From Nocardia colli (GTDB lineage: Bacteria > Actinomycetota > Actinomycetes > Mycobacteriales > Mycobacteriaceae): a stretch of DNA of 64,000 nucleotides. The stretch lies in assembly GCF_008704205.1 (NCBI RefSeq), contig NZ_VXLC01000028.1, forward strand, positions 1 to 64,000, written 5' to 3'. The translations under genes and the position numbers were made by a program. The notes beneath the pieces are model-generated. The model was not told where the DNA came from, did not search any database, and saw only the letters and a list, made by a program, of their open reading frames with translations. Below, piece after piece: positions 33,643-41,719 of this stretch; the first letter of the stretch is position 1; every line of letters begins with the position of its first letter.

Positions 33643-34310
33643 GTGAATGCCTCCTTCAATGCGGTCAGATGAGAGCGGCTGAGTTCCGCTGCGGCCGTGG
33701 GATTTCGGGCGACGATCGCCTCGACGAGCAGTTCGTGCGCGGCATGGTCGGCGCGTTCGGACGGCACCGGGCGGATCGTCAGCATGTCGATCATCGCCAG
33801 GCGCAGGCGGGGGAGGAACGTGTCGAACAGCTGGACCAGCACCTCGTTGTGCGCCGCGACCAGCACCGCGCGGTGGAAGGCCATGTCCGCGTCGACGTGC
33901 TCGGCCACCGGCTCGCCGTGTCCTTCGCGCGCGAGCAGGGTGGAGCGGAGGATGCGCAGGTCGGCGCGGGTGCGCCGGTGCGCGGCCAGGGCAGCAGCCT
34001 CCGCCTCGATGGCGATGCGCGCCTCGATCACCGAGGCGATGGTGGCGCGGCGCAGCACCACGTCCCAGTCGTCCTTCGCGTCCAGTGCCGTGACGAACAC
34101 GCCCGCGCCCTGCCTGCTGTCCAGCACGCCCTTGCCGGCGAGTTCCCGGATCGCTTCACGCAGCGTCGAGCGGCCGACCCCGAGCTGCGCGGCCAGCGTC
34201 GTTTCCCCCGGAAGCCGGTGCCCGAGCGGCCATTCGCCCGCCTTGATGCGGGTCATCAGCAACTCGGCCGCCTGGGCGGCGAGCGGATGCCGGCGTACCT
34301 GCGAGACCAT
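33639..34310 (-). CDS. GntR family regulator, FadR/FCD type
   Basis: 223 residues from the ATG at 34310; the frame extends to 34358 but into the leu leader region. The N-terminal winged helix has LPGETTLAAQLGVGRSTLREAIREL, and the C-terminal FCD helices include DMAFHRAVLVAAHNEVL with the Asp/His metal ligands. It is divergent from the leuA leader with a gap of 46 bases, and co-directional with the ABC ATPase. It may regulate that ATPase, itself, or the divergent leader promoter. Confidence 0.9.
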   Translation of the reverse strand: MVSQVRRHPLAAQAAELLMTRIKAGEWPLGHRLPGETTLAAQLGVGRSTLREAIRELAGKGVLDSRQGAGVFVTALDAKDDWDVVLRRATIASVIEARIAIEAEAAALAAHRRTRADLRILRSTLLAREGHGEPVAEHVDADMAFHRAVLVAAHNEVLVQLFDTFLPRLRLAMIDMLTIRPVPSERADHAAHELLVEAIVARNPTAAAELSRSHLTALKEAFT

Positions 34311-34341
34311 CGCAACCTCTCTACTTGTCTGAGGAGTTGTG

Positions 34342-34347
34342 TATAGT
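34342..34347 (+). promoter_or_regulatory. -10 hexamer for the leu leader transcript
   Basis: TATAGT ends 9 bases before the ATG of the leader peptide (34357). Transcription would start at about that ATG, suggesting a leaderless leader peptide. No good -35 was found at standard spacing. Confidence 0.5.
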
Positions 34348-34356
34348 CTAGCCATC

Positions 34357-34398
34357 ATGCGAACGATGCTTCTGCTTAGCCGCCACGGCGGGGCCTGA
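34357..34398 (+). CDS. Leader peptide of leuA (attenuator)
   Basis: A 13-codon frame encoding MRTMLLLSRHGGA. It has three consecutive leucine codons (CTT CTG CTT) and is followed by a stable hairpin before leuA. Leucine leader peptides ahead of leuA are known in actinobacteria. Ribosome stalling at the Leu run when leucyl-tRNA is short would change RNA folding downstream. Too short for general gene prediction but supported by composition and position. Confidence 0.78.
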   Translation: MRTMLLLSRHGGA

Positions 34399-34419
34399 AC
34401 GACCGGCCCCCCGCCGTGG
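34383..34419 (+). promoter_or_regulatory. leuA attenuator hairpin
   Basis: CCACGGCGGGGCC (34383-34395) pairs with GGCCCCCCGCCGTGG (34405-34419) with a 2-nt C bulge. The left arm lies inside the last codons of the leader peptide, so a ribosome on these codons would prevent the stem from forming. No T-run follows. Confidence 0.7.
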
Positions 34420-34470
34420 GGCTCTGTCGTGGCCGGTCACCTCCGTTTCGTGACGACCAGAAGGCACCGC

Positions 34471-35898
34471 ATGTCTTTCCCGACGATCAACACTCCCACC
34501 GGCGCGATCCCCGGCAACGCACCGGGATGGAACCCGCAGCGGCACTCCCAGATGCCCTCGCACCGTTACCGATCCGTCTACGACCGGGTGGAAGTGCCAC
34601 TCACCGAACGCGATTGGCCGAACGCGCGGATCGCCGCCGCGCCGCTCTGGGTCCCGGTCGACCTGCGCGACGGCAACCAGGCCCTCGCCGAACCCATGGA
34701 CCCCGAACGCAAGCGCCGCTTCTTCGAACTGATGGTGGCCATGGGCTACAAGGAAATCGAAGTCGGCTACCCGTCCGCCTCGCAGACCGACTTCGACTTC
34801 GTCCGGCTGATCGCCGAGACCGACCTCGCGCCCGCGGACGTCACCATCGTCGTATTCACACCCGCCAGAAGGGATCTCATCGAACGCACCGTCGAGTCGG
34901 TGCGCGGACTGCGCAAGGTCGTCATCCACATGTACGCCGCGACCGCACCCACCTGGCGAAACACCGTGCTGGGCAAGGACCGTGCCGCGCTGCGCGAACT
35001 CATCCTCGCCGGTGGCCGCGACATCCTGGAATTCGCCGACGAACTGCCGGACGTGCGGTTCCAATTCTCGCCCGAGGTGTTCATCCTCACCGAACCCGAC
35101 TACGTACTGGACCTGTGCGACCGAATGACCACGCTGTGGGACGCCACCCCGGAACGCCCGGTCACCCTGAATCTGCCTGCCACGGTGGAGGTCGCGACGC
35201 CCAACGTCTACGCGGACCAGATCGAATACATGCACCGCAACCTCGCCCGCCGGGACAGCGTCATCCTGTCCGTGCACCCGCACAACGACCGCGGCACCGG
35301 CATCGCCTGCGCCGAACTCGCGGTGCTGGCCGGCGCGCAACGCGTCGAGGGCTGCCTGTTCGGCAACGGCGAACGCACCGGCAACGTGGATCTGACCACC
35401 CTCGCCTTGAATCTGCATGCGCAGGGCGTGGATCCGATGATCGACTTCGCCGACATCGACGAGATCCGCCGGACGGTCGAATACTGCACCCGCATGCCGG
35501 TCGCCGAACGGCACCCGTACGTAGGCGATCTCGTGCACACCGCGTTCTCCGGCACCCACCAGGACGCGATCAACAAGGGCATGGCCGCGCATCGCGCACG
35601 GGCCGCGCAGGCGGGAATCCCGGAACGCCAATTGGATTGGCAGGTGCCGTACCTGCCGATCGACCCGGCCGACCTCGGCCGCACCTACGACGCGGTGATC
35701 CGGGTCAATTCGCAGTCCGGCAAGGGCGGCATCGCCTACCTGTTGAAGACGGAGTTCGGCATCGACCTGCCCCGGCCTCAGCAGATCGAGTTCGCCAGGC
35801 ACGTGCAGGCGCACACCGACGCGACCGGCCGGGAAATCACCGCGGCCGAGCTGCGCGAGCTCTTCGAGGCGGTCTATCCGGCCATGCTGACGTCCTGA
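34471..35898 (+). CDS. leuA: 2-isopropylmalate synthase, short form lacking the regulatory domain
   Basis: 475 residues from the ATG at 34471, with GAAGG upstream. The catalytic TIM barrel is well preserved: VDLRDGNQAL near residue 70, the metal-binding SVHPHNDRGTG, and the GNGERTGNVDL loop. It condenses acetyl-CoA with 2-oxoisovalerate, the first step of leucine synthesis. The full Mycobacterium tuberculosis enzyme has 644 residues; this one ends near the linker with LFEAVYPAM, without the C-terminal leucine-binding domain. The downstream reading frames do not encode that domain. Expression control is likely by the leader peptide. Confidence 0.93.
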   Translation: MSFPTINTPTGAIPGNAPGWNPQRHSQMPSHRYRSVYDRVEVPLTERDWPNARIAAAPLWVPVDLRDGNQALAEPMDPERKRRFFELMVAMGYKEIEVGYPSASQTDFDFVRLIAETDLAPADVTIVVFTPARRDLIERTVESVRGLRKVVIHMYAATAPTWRNTVLGKDRAALRELILAGGRDILEFADELPDVRFQFSPEVFILTEPDYVLDLCDRMTTLWDATPERPVTLNLPATVEVATPNVYADQIEYMHRNLARRDSVILSVHPHNDRGTGIACAELAVLAGAQRVEGCLFGNGERTGNVDLTTLALNLHAQGVDPMIDFADIDEIRRTVEYCTRMPVAERHPYVGDLVHTAFSGTHQDAINKGMAAHRARAAQAGIPERQLDWQVPYLPIDPADLGRTYDAVIRVNSQSGKGGIAYLLKTEFGIDLPRPQQIEFARHVQAHTDATGREITAAELRELFEAVYPAMLTS

Positions 35899-35960
35899 CC
35901 CGCCCGGCGTCTTCGGGCAAACCGCCCGGCGGCGCGCCCGTCCGTGCGAAGGTAATCGGC

Positions 35961-38258
35961 GTGGCGCGGTACGTGACAGGAAACCTCCCCGCCGAAGTGA
36001 CCAGCTTCGTCGGGCGGGGCAGCGAAGTCGCCGCCGCCAGGAAACTGCTGTCCAGCACCCGTCTGCTCACCCTCACCGGGCCGGGCGGCGTCGGTAAGAC
36101 CCGGCTGGCCCGGCGGGTGGGCGAGGCGGTGCGGCGGGCCTTTCCCGACGGCGTGTGGCTGGTCGAGGTGGCCCACGTCAACGACGGGGAACTGGTGGCG
36201 CTGACCGTCGCGCAGGCGCTCGGCCTGCGCGACGACACCAGCGTCCCGCTGGCCGGCCTCACCGATTACCTCGGCGGCAAACACCTGCTGCTCGTGCTGG
36301 ACAACTGCGAGCACCTGATCGGCGCCTGCGCCGAACTCGTCGACCGGCTGATCGCCAGCACCCCCGACCTCCGGGTGCTGGCGACCAGCCGCGAACCGCT
36401 CGGCGTCGTGGGGGAGCAGGTGCTGCCGGTCGCGCCGCTGCCGGTGCCCGATATGGACGAGGACTCCGGCGAAGTCGACGCGACGGACAATCCCGCGCTG
36501 CGGCTGCTGATCGACCGCGCGACCGCCGCGAATCCCGAATTCCAGGTCACCCCGGCGAATCTCGGGGCGCTCGCGGCGATTTGCCTTCGGCTGGAAGGTA
36601 TTCCGCTGGCCTTGGAGCTGGCGGCGCTGCGCCTGCGGGCATTCACCCCGGACCAGGTGCTGGAGCGCCTCGACGACACCATGCGTCTGCTCACCACCGG
36701 CCTGCGCACCGCGCCGGAGCGTCAGCAGACCCTGGAGGCGGCTATCCGCTGGAGCTACGACCTGTGCACCCCCGGCGAACAGCTCCTGTGGGAGCAACTC
36801 GCGGTGTTCGCCGGCGGTTTCGACCTGGTCGCCGCCGAGGCGGTGTGCCTGCTCGACCCGCCCGACGCGCTGGTGGACGCGCTCACCGGACTGGTCGACA
36901 AGTCGGTGCTGAGTCATCGGCAGGACGGCGACGGCACCGGCCGCTACACCATGCTCGAGCCGCTGCGGCAGTTCGCGCTGGCCCGGTTGGCGGCGCATGG
37001 CGACGAGTACGCGCTCCGGATCCGGCACCGCGACCACTACTACCGGGTCGCACAGCGCGGGCGCGTCGAGTACTGGGGTGACGCCGATGTCATCTGGTTC
37101 CGCGATGTCACCCGCGAACACGCGAATATGCGTGCCGCGCTGCAATTCGCGCTCGCCGACCCGGACGGCGCGCACCGCGGGTTACAGATCGCCAGCGAGC
37201 TGCGGCCGTTCTGGGAGCACTACCGGTTCTTCCTGGAGGGCTACCGGTGGCTGATGGACGCGCTCGGCAAGGATCTCGCGCGCACCACCGACCGGGCGCG
37301 GGCGCTCGCCGCCGCCTCGGTCATCGCCGGCATGCTGTCGGACACGGTGTCGGCGTACGAGTACCTGGCCGAATGTGTCGCGATAGCAACCGAATTAGCC
37401 GCCGAAGAGGTGCTGGTCGAGGCGCAGCTGCTGGCGTCGGTGCTGGCGTTCGCCGAGGCCGATCCGGTGCAGGCGCTCGAAATCGCCGAGGACGCCGCGG
37501 TGCGGGCCCGCGCGTGCGGGCATCACGGCACGGAGATGGAATGTCTCGCGTTCGGGTATGTGTGCGCGATGGTGCTCGAGGACGAACGGGCAGGCACGTT
37601 GGCCGAGCAGTTCCTGGCGAAGACCGCCGAGCACGGTTCGCATCTGCTCGGTGGGCTCGCGTGGTGGGCGGTCGGGACGAATCAGTGGCGAAACGGCAAC
37701 GGGGACAGGGCGGTCGAGGATCTGCGGCGCGCGGTCGAACTGCTGCGCTTGTTCGATCGCTGCGTGTGGACGGCCTCCGCGTTCGACGGGCTGGCCTGGG
37801 CCGCGGCCGCGAGTGGTGACCAGCGACGGGCCGCCCGCCTGATGGGGGCGGCGACGACGGTACGGCGCGGCAGTACGCAGCGGCTCGCGCACGCCATGAC
37901 CGATGTGGTCGGCGAGAAGGTCCGGCTCCGAGTCCATGATGCGCTGGGGGACAAGGAATTCGGCGCGGCATTCGACAGCGGCGCCGCGCTCACCCTGGAC
38001 GAGGCGGTGCGTTACGCGCTCGGTGTCGAGCAGGCCGCTCCGCTACCGACGCCGAAATCCGTTGCCGACGACCAGCTCACGCGCCGGGAGAAGGACGTGG
38101 CCCGATTGGTCGCGGCCGGCTACAGCAACAAGCGCATCGCCGCCGAACTGGTCATCTCGATCCGCACGGCGGAGAGCCACGTCGACCATATCCTCACCAA
38201 GCTCGGCTTCGATTCCCGCGCGCAGGTCGCGGCGTGGGTCCGCGAGCACGCGCTTTGA
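35961..38258 (+). CDS. LuxR-family regulator with NB-ARC/AAA ATPase
   Basis: 765 residues from GTG at 35961. The N-terminal ATPase has LTGPGGVGKTRL (about residues 36-47) and LLLVLDNCEHL, characteristic of NB-ARC-like regulators. A helical middle follows, then a LuxR helix-turn-helix (LTRREKDVARLVAAGYSNKRIAAEL, then SHVDHILTKLGF). It probably senses a metabolite and activates genes. It lies 62 bases after leuA on the same strand and ends 5 bases before a convergent DinB gene. Confidence 0.9.
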   Translation: MARYVTGNLPAEVTSFVGRGSEVAAARKLLSSTRLLTLTGPGGVGKTRLARRVGEAVRRAFPDGVWLVEVAHVNDGELVALTVAQALGLRDDTSVPLAGLTDYLGGKHLLLVLDNCEHLIGACAELVDRLIASTPDLRVLATSREPLGVVGEQVLPVAPLPVPDMDEDSGEVDATDNPALRLLIDRATAANPEFQVTPANLGALAAICLRLEGIPLALELAALRLRAFTPDQVLERLDDTMRLLTTGLRTAPERQQTLEAAIRWSYDLCTPGEQLLWEQLAVFAGGFDLVAAEAVCLLDPPDALVDALTGLVDKSVLSHRQDGDGTGRYTMLEPLRQFALARLAAHGDEYALRIRHRDHYYRVAQRGRVEYWGDADVIWFRDVTREHANMRAALQFALADPDGAHRGLQIASELRPFWEHYRFFLEGYRWLMDALGKDLARTTDRARALAAASVIAGMLSDTVSAYEYLAECVAIATELAAEEVLVEAQLLASVLAFAEADPVQALEIAEDAAVRARACGHHGTEMECLAFGYVCAMVLEDERAGTLAEQFLAKTAEHGSHLLGGLAWWAVGTNQWRNGNGDRAVEDLRRAVELLRLFDRCVWTASAFDGLAWAAAASGDQRRAARLMGAATTVRRGSTQRLAHAMTDVVGEKVRLRVHDALGDKEFGAAFDSGAALTLDEAVRYALGVEQAAPLPTPKSVADDQLTRREKDVARLVAAGYSNKRIAAELVISIRTAESHVDHILTKLGFDSRAQVAAWVREHAL

Positions 38259-38263
38259 CCGGG

Positions 38264-38788
38264 TCAGTCGCCGGTCGCGCCGTCGATGCGTTCGCGCAGC
38301 AGATCGGCGTGCCCGTTGTGCCGGGCGTACTCCTCGATCATGTGGATGTAGACCCAGCGGAGGTTGTACACCAGTTCCGGGCGGCGGGGATGCGGGAAGG
38401 TGTGCTCGAGCGACAGGTCGGCGACCGCGGCGTCGGCCAGCTCGATCTCCTGTAGGAAGAGCGCGAAATCGGTTGCGGGGTCGGCCTGTTCGGTGTCGTC
38501 GAAGTCGCCGTCCGGATTGTCTGTGCTGCAATAGATGTAGTCCACGTCGATGGCAGCCGCGGCCAGGCGGAACCAGCCGCGCTCCACCTCGGACATGTGC
38601 CGGACCAGGCCGTGCAGCGACAGCGACGAGGGTGCGACGGCCCGCTCTCCGAGCTGCTTCGCGTCGAGTCCCGCGCACTTCTGCAGCAGGGTGTCGCGGT
38701 GAAAGTCGAGCCAGGCCTGCAACATCGGCCGCTCGTCGGCGATCAGCGGCGGCTTGGTTCGGGTGCGGTCGGGTGCGGTCCAGGTCAC
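38264..38788 (-). CDS. DinB family (DUF664) protein
   Basis: 174 residues. The C-terminal pattern YIHMIEEYARHNGHADLLRERIDG and an early His in LHGLVRHMSEVERGWF are the metal-binding DUF664 pattern. Members of this superfamily in actinobacteria are often mycothiol-dependent enzymes. The activity is not known. Confidence 0.85.
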   Translation of the reverse strand: MTWTAPDRTRTKPPLIADERPMLQAWLDFHRDTLLQKCAGLDAKQLGERAVAPSSLSLHGLVRHMSEVERGWFRLAAAAIDVDYIYCSTDNPDGDFDDTEQADPATDFALFLQEIELADAAVADLSLEHTFPHPRRPELVYNLRWVYIHMIEEYARHNGHADLLRERIDGATGD

Positions 38789-38842
38789 GCGGCGACTGTA
38801 ACTCGATGAGGTGGCCGGCGGCTCGTGATTTATCTCCGGGCG

Positions 38843-39472
38843 TCAGCTCGGACGAGTGAACTGTTTCGCTCTGTCGCCGTGCAACCGGCCGGCGGGCAGG
38901 GTGCGCCCGCACAGCACCAGCAGCAGGTCTTGCGCGGCGCCGGACACGACCTCGCCGGACCCATAATTCCATTCCAGGTCATCGGCGCGCAGCTGGATTC
39001 CTTTGAGATCAACTCCGAAGAATTTGACGCTCTTGGCATTGATCGAGTCCAGTACCAGGCGCAATCGGTCCTCGGGCACCTTGCGGTCCAAGCCGAGCGC
39101 GACGGTGATGTCCAGACCGTGGATGACATCGTGACTAAGCGCACCCTCGAACCCGCCACCCGGCGGCTTCCACGGGTGAGCGACGTTGTCCCACAACCAC
39201 TTCAGCAGGTCCTCCGCGGACAGCTCCGCGGCGTCGTGCCGGGCGGTCCGATCCGACATCCGATGGAAACTGCCCGCCGCGCGCACCATCTCGAACGCGA
39301 ACCGCGGCCCCGACAGCCGATACGGCATGGTCATGTGCGCGACGACCTCACGCACCCGCCACCCCTTGCACAGGGTCGGCGCATCCCAGCTCTCCGCGTC
39401 GAGCCCGGCCAACAGCTCGGCAAGGTCGGTCCGCTCGTCCGTGATCGCCTTGCGCACCTGGGTCTCCGTCAT
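38843..39472 (-). CDS. Maleylpyruvate isomerase-like DinB family protein (mycothiol type), copy 1
   Basis: 209 residues; ATG at 39472 has GAGGAG at 5-nt spacing, better than the ATG at 39475. The N-terminal half has SWDAPTLCKGWRVREVVAHM, typical of MDMPI N-domains, and a HDVIHGLDITVALGL metal region. It is closely similar to the copy at 40852-41520 over the whole length. The two copies flank the P450 gene. Mycothiol-dependent isomerase or transferase activity is inferred by family only. Confidence 0.82.
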   Translation of the reverse strand: MTETQVRKAITDERTDLAELLAGLDAESWDAPTLCKGWRVREVVAHMTMPYRLSGPRFAFEMVRAAGSFHRMSDRTARHDAAELSAEDLLKWLWDNVAHPWKPPGGGFEGALSHDVIHGLDITVALGLDRKVPEDRLRLVLDSINAKSVKFFGVDLKGIQLRADDLEWNYGSGEVVSGAAQDLLLVLCGRTLPAGRLHGDRAKQFTRPS

Positions 39473-39661
39473 CATGTCTCCTCGCCCGAGATCATTCCCC
39501 GCCACGCCGCGAGATGCCATACGACGCGGGAAATTCGTGATCCTGCAACAGGATCGGGGGCGGTGGTTGGGGCGCATTTGCCGGGGACCGGCGGGGATCT
39601 GCATGATGGGCTGGATATCAGTGCGCACGCCGCGACCATCCCAGGCATCCGGAGTAGAGCT

Positions 39662-40855
39662 GTGACCTCACCTATTGCACCGTTCGATGCGGACTACCTC
39701 GTCGATCCGTACGTGGTGCACCGCAAACTTCGGGAGAGCGCACCTGTGCACCGCGTCGTGCTTCCGGATGGTTCCGAAGCATGGTTGGTCACCAGGGAGG
39801 CGGATGTCCGCAGGGGGCTCGCCGACCCTCGGCTGTCGATCGACAAGCGCTCGTCCAGCACGGGGTACACGGGTTTCGCCCTCCCGCCGGTGTTCGAGGC
39901 GAACCTGCTCAATATCGACGCTCCGGACCACACGCGCCTGCGCCGCTTGGTTTCGCATGCCTTCACCCGCCGGCGCGTCGACAGCCTGCAAGGCAAGATT
40001 CAGGCGGAGACCGACCTCCTGCTCGATCGTCTCGCCGAGCGTGAACAGTCCGAACTCATCGCCGATTTCGCCGCTCCGCTGCCACTGACCGTCATCGGAG
40101 ACCTGCTCGGCATCCCCGGCGAAGATCGCGAGCGATTCCGGGGCTGGACCAACGCGCTGCTCGCGCCCGATCCGAACCAGCCGGGGCAGGCGAAAGAAGC
40201 CGTCGTCCAGATGGCGCAATTCATGGTCGACCTGGTCGCCGCCAAACGTGCCACGCCTGCGGACGACTTTCTGTCCGACCTGATCGCGGTGCGTGACGCG
40301 GGTGATGTGCTCACCGAGAACGAGCTCGTCTCGCTGGCCTTCCTCATCTTCTGGGCGGGCTACGAAAATGCCGTCAAGCTCATCGGGAAGGGTGTACTGG
40401 CGTTGCTGGACCACCCGGAACAACTTGCCGCATTGCGGGTTACCGCGCCCTCGATCAGCGATTCCGCGGTCGAGGAACTGCTCCGCTACGCCCACCCGAG
40501 CCAATTCGCCATCCGCCGATTTCCCACCGAAGACATCACCATCGGTGACGTCCGAATCCCCGCCGGCGAAACCGTGCTGCTCGGTACCGCATCCGCCAAT
40601 CGGGATCCATTGTTCGTGCCCGATCCCGAAACACTCGACCTGTCGAGACCGGACAACGCGCACCTCGCCCTCGGCCACGGCATTCACTATTGCCTCGGCG
40701 CCCCATTGGCCCGACTCGAAACTCGTATCGCTCTCGGCAGCCTGCTACACCGCTTCCCGCGAATCGAGTTGGCGATACCGCGCGACCAAATCCGCTGGCG
40801 TTCCTCATTCCGTGAACACGGCCTGCACGCGTTGCCATTGTTCCTCGGCGGCTAG
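39662..40855 (+). CDS. Cytochrome P450 with unusual oxygen-activation motif
   Basis: 397 residues from GTG at 39662, with GGAG 9 bases upstream. The heme-binding Cys344 is in LALGHGIHYCLGAPLARLE, with Leu where most P450s have Phe before the GxG. The ExxR pair is Glu272/Arg275. In the I helix, the usual AGxET is replaced by AGYEN (232-236), so the conserved Thr is Asn. This Thr helps proton delivery; a few P450s lack it. Length and pattern place it in the class of bacterial soluble P450s needing ferredoxin partners. Its stop TAG overlaps the convergent gene's stop. Confidence 0.9.
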   Translation: MTSPIAPFDADYLVDPYVVHRKLRESAPVHRVVLPDGSEAWLVTREADVRRGLADPRLSIDKRSSSTGYTGFALPPVFEANLLNIDAPDHTRLRRLVSHAFTRRRVDSLQGKIQAETDLLLDRLAEREQSELIADFAAPLPLTVIGDLLGIPGEDRERFRGWTNALLAPDPNQPGQAKEAVVQMAQFMVDLVAAKRATPADDFLSDLIAVRDAGDVLTENELVSLAFLIFWAGYENAVKLIGKGVLALLDHPEQLAALRVTAPSISDSAVEELLRYAHPSQFAIRRFPTEDITIGDVRIPAGETVLLGTASANRDPLFVPDPETLDLSRPDNAHLALGHGIHYCLGAPLARLETRIALGSLLHRFPRIELAIPRDQIRWRSSFREHGLHALPLFLGG

Positions 40856-41520
40856 GCGGGGCTGGGCAGGTGTTTGCGGTGGCGTCCGTGCTGCCCGGAC
40901 CAGGTGAATCGCTGGGCGTTGTCGCCGTGCAGCGTTCCGTCGGGAAGCGTGCGGCCGCACAGCACCAGCAGTAGATGCTGGGCGGCGCCGGAGAGGACTT
41001 CGCCGGAGCCGTAGCTCCAGTCCAGGTCTTCGGCGCGTAGTTCGATTCCGTTGAGGTGGACGCCGAAGAACTTGACGCTCTTGGGATTTACCGCGTCCAG
41101 CACGACGCGCAGCCGATCCTCCGGCACCCTGCGCTCCAGTCCGAGCGGGACCGTGATGTCCAACCCGTGGATGACGTCGTGGCACAACGCGCCCGCGAAC
41201 CCGTAACCCGGCGGCTTCCATGGGTGAGCGACGTTGTCCCACAGCGACTTCAGCAGATCCTCGGCGGTGAACCGGGCCGCGTCCTGATGGGCGGCATGAT
41301 CGGCCAGTCGATTGAAACCGCCTGCCGCCCGGAGCAATTCGAGCGCGAAGCGTGGTTCGGACAGGCGGAACGGCAGGGTGATGTGCGCGACGACCTCGCG
41401 CACCCGCCAGCCCCGGCACAGCGTGGGCGCGTCCCAGCTCTCGGCGGCGAGGCCGGTCAAGATTTCGGCGAGTTCTGTCCGTTCCGCCGTGATCGCCGCG
41501 CGCACCTCGGTATCGGTCAT
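40852..41520 (-). CDS. Maleylpyruvate isomerase-like DinB family protein (mycothiol type), copy 2
   Basis: 222 residues, ATG at 41520 behind GAGGAG. It mirrors copy 1 at 38843-39472 (SWDAPTLCRGWRVREVVAH; HDVIHGLDITVPLGL) with a longer, basic C-terminal tail. It ends on the CTAG that also ends the P450. Copy 1 and copy 2 probably arose by duplication around the P450. Confidence 0.82.
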   Translation of the reverse strand: MTDTEVRAAITAERTELAEILTGLAAESWDAPTLCRGWRVREVVAHITLPFRLSEPRFALELLRAAGGFNRLADHAAHQDAARFTAEDLLKSLWDNVAHPWKPPGYGFAGALCHDVIHGLDITVPLGLERRVPEDRLRVVLDAVNPKSVKFFGVHLNGIELRAEDLDWSYGSGEVLSGAAQHLLLVLCGRTLPDGTLHGDNAQRFTWSGQHGRHRKHLPSPA

Positions 41521-41719
41521 TGTTTCTCCTCGCCGCGACCATTCCTCCCGTGTCCACAGATATCCCCGGCCACTAATTCGTTCGGCCGGGCAGGACGCTG
41601 CCGCGTAATTGATTGGGATTTGTCGGGTATATCCCGTGCGGCGATGCTATGCCGGATACCGGTCAAAACGCCGGAGTGTGGGAACTCGGCGTTTCAAACC
41701 GGCGTGTCGCGCTCGCGAA

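Noticed and set aside
35899..35960. Frameshifted remainder of the LeuA regulatory domain after the leuA stop
   Set aside because: No frame downstream resembles the regulatory domain, and the next gene starts within 62 bases.
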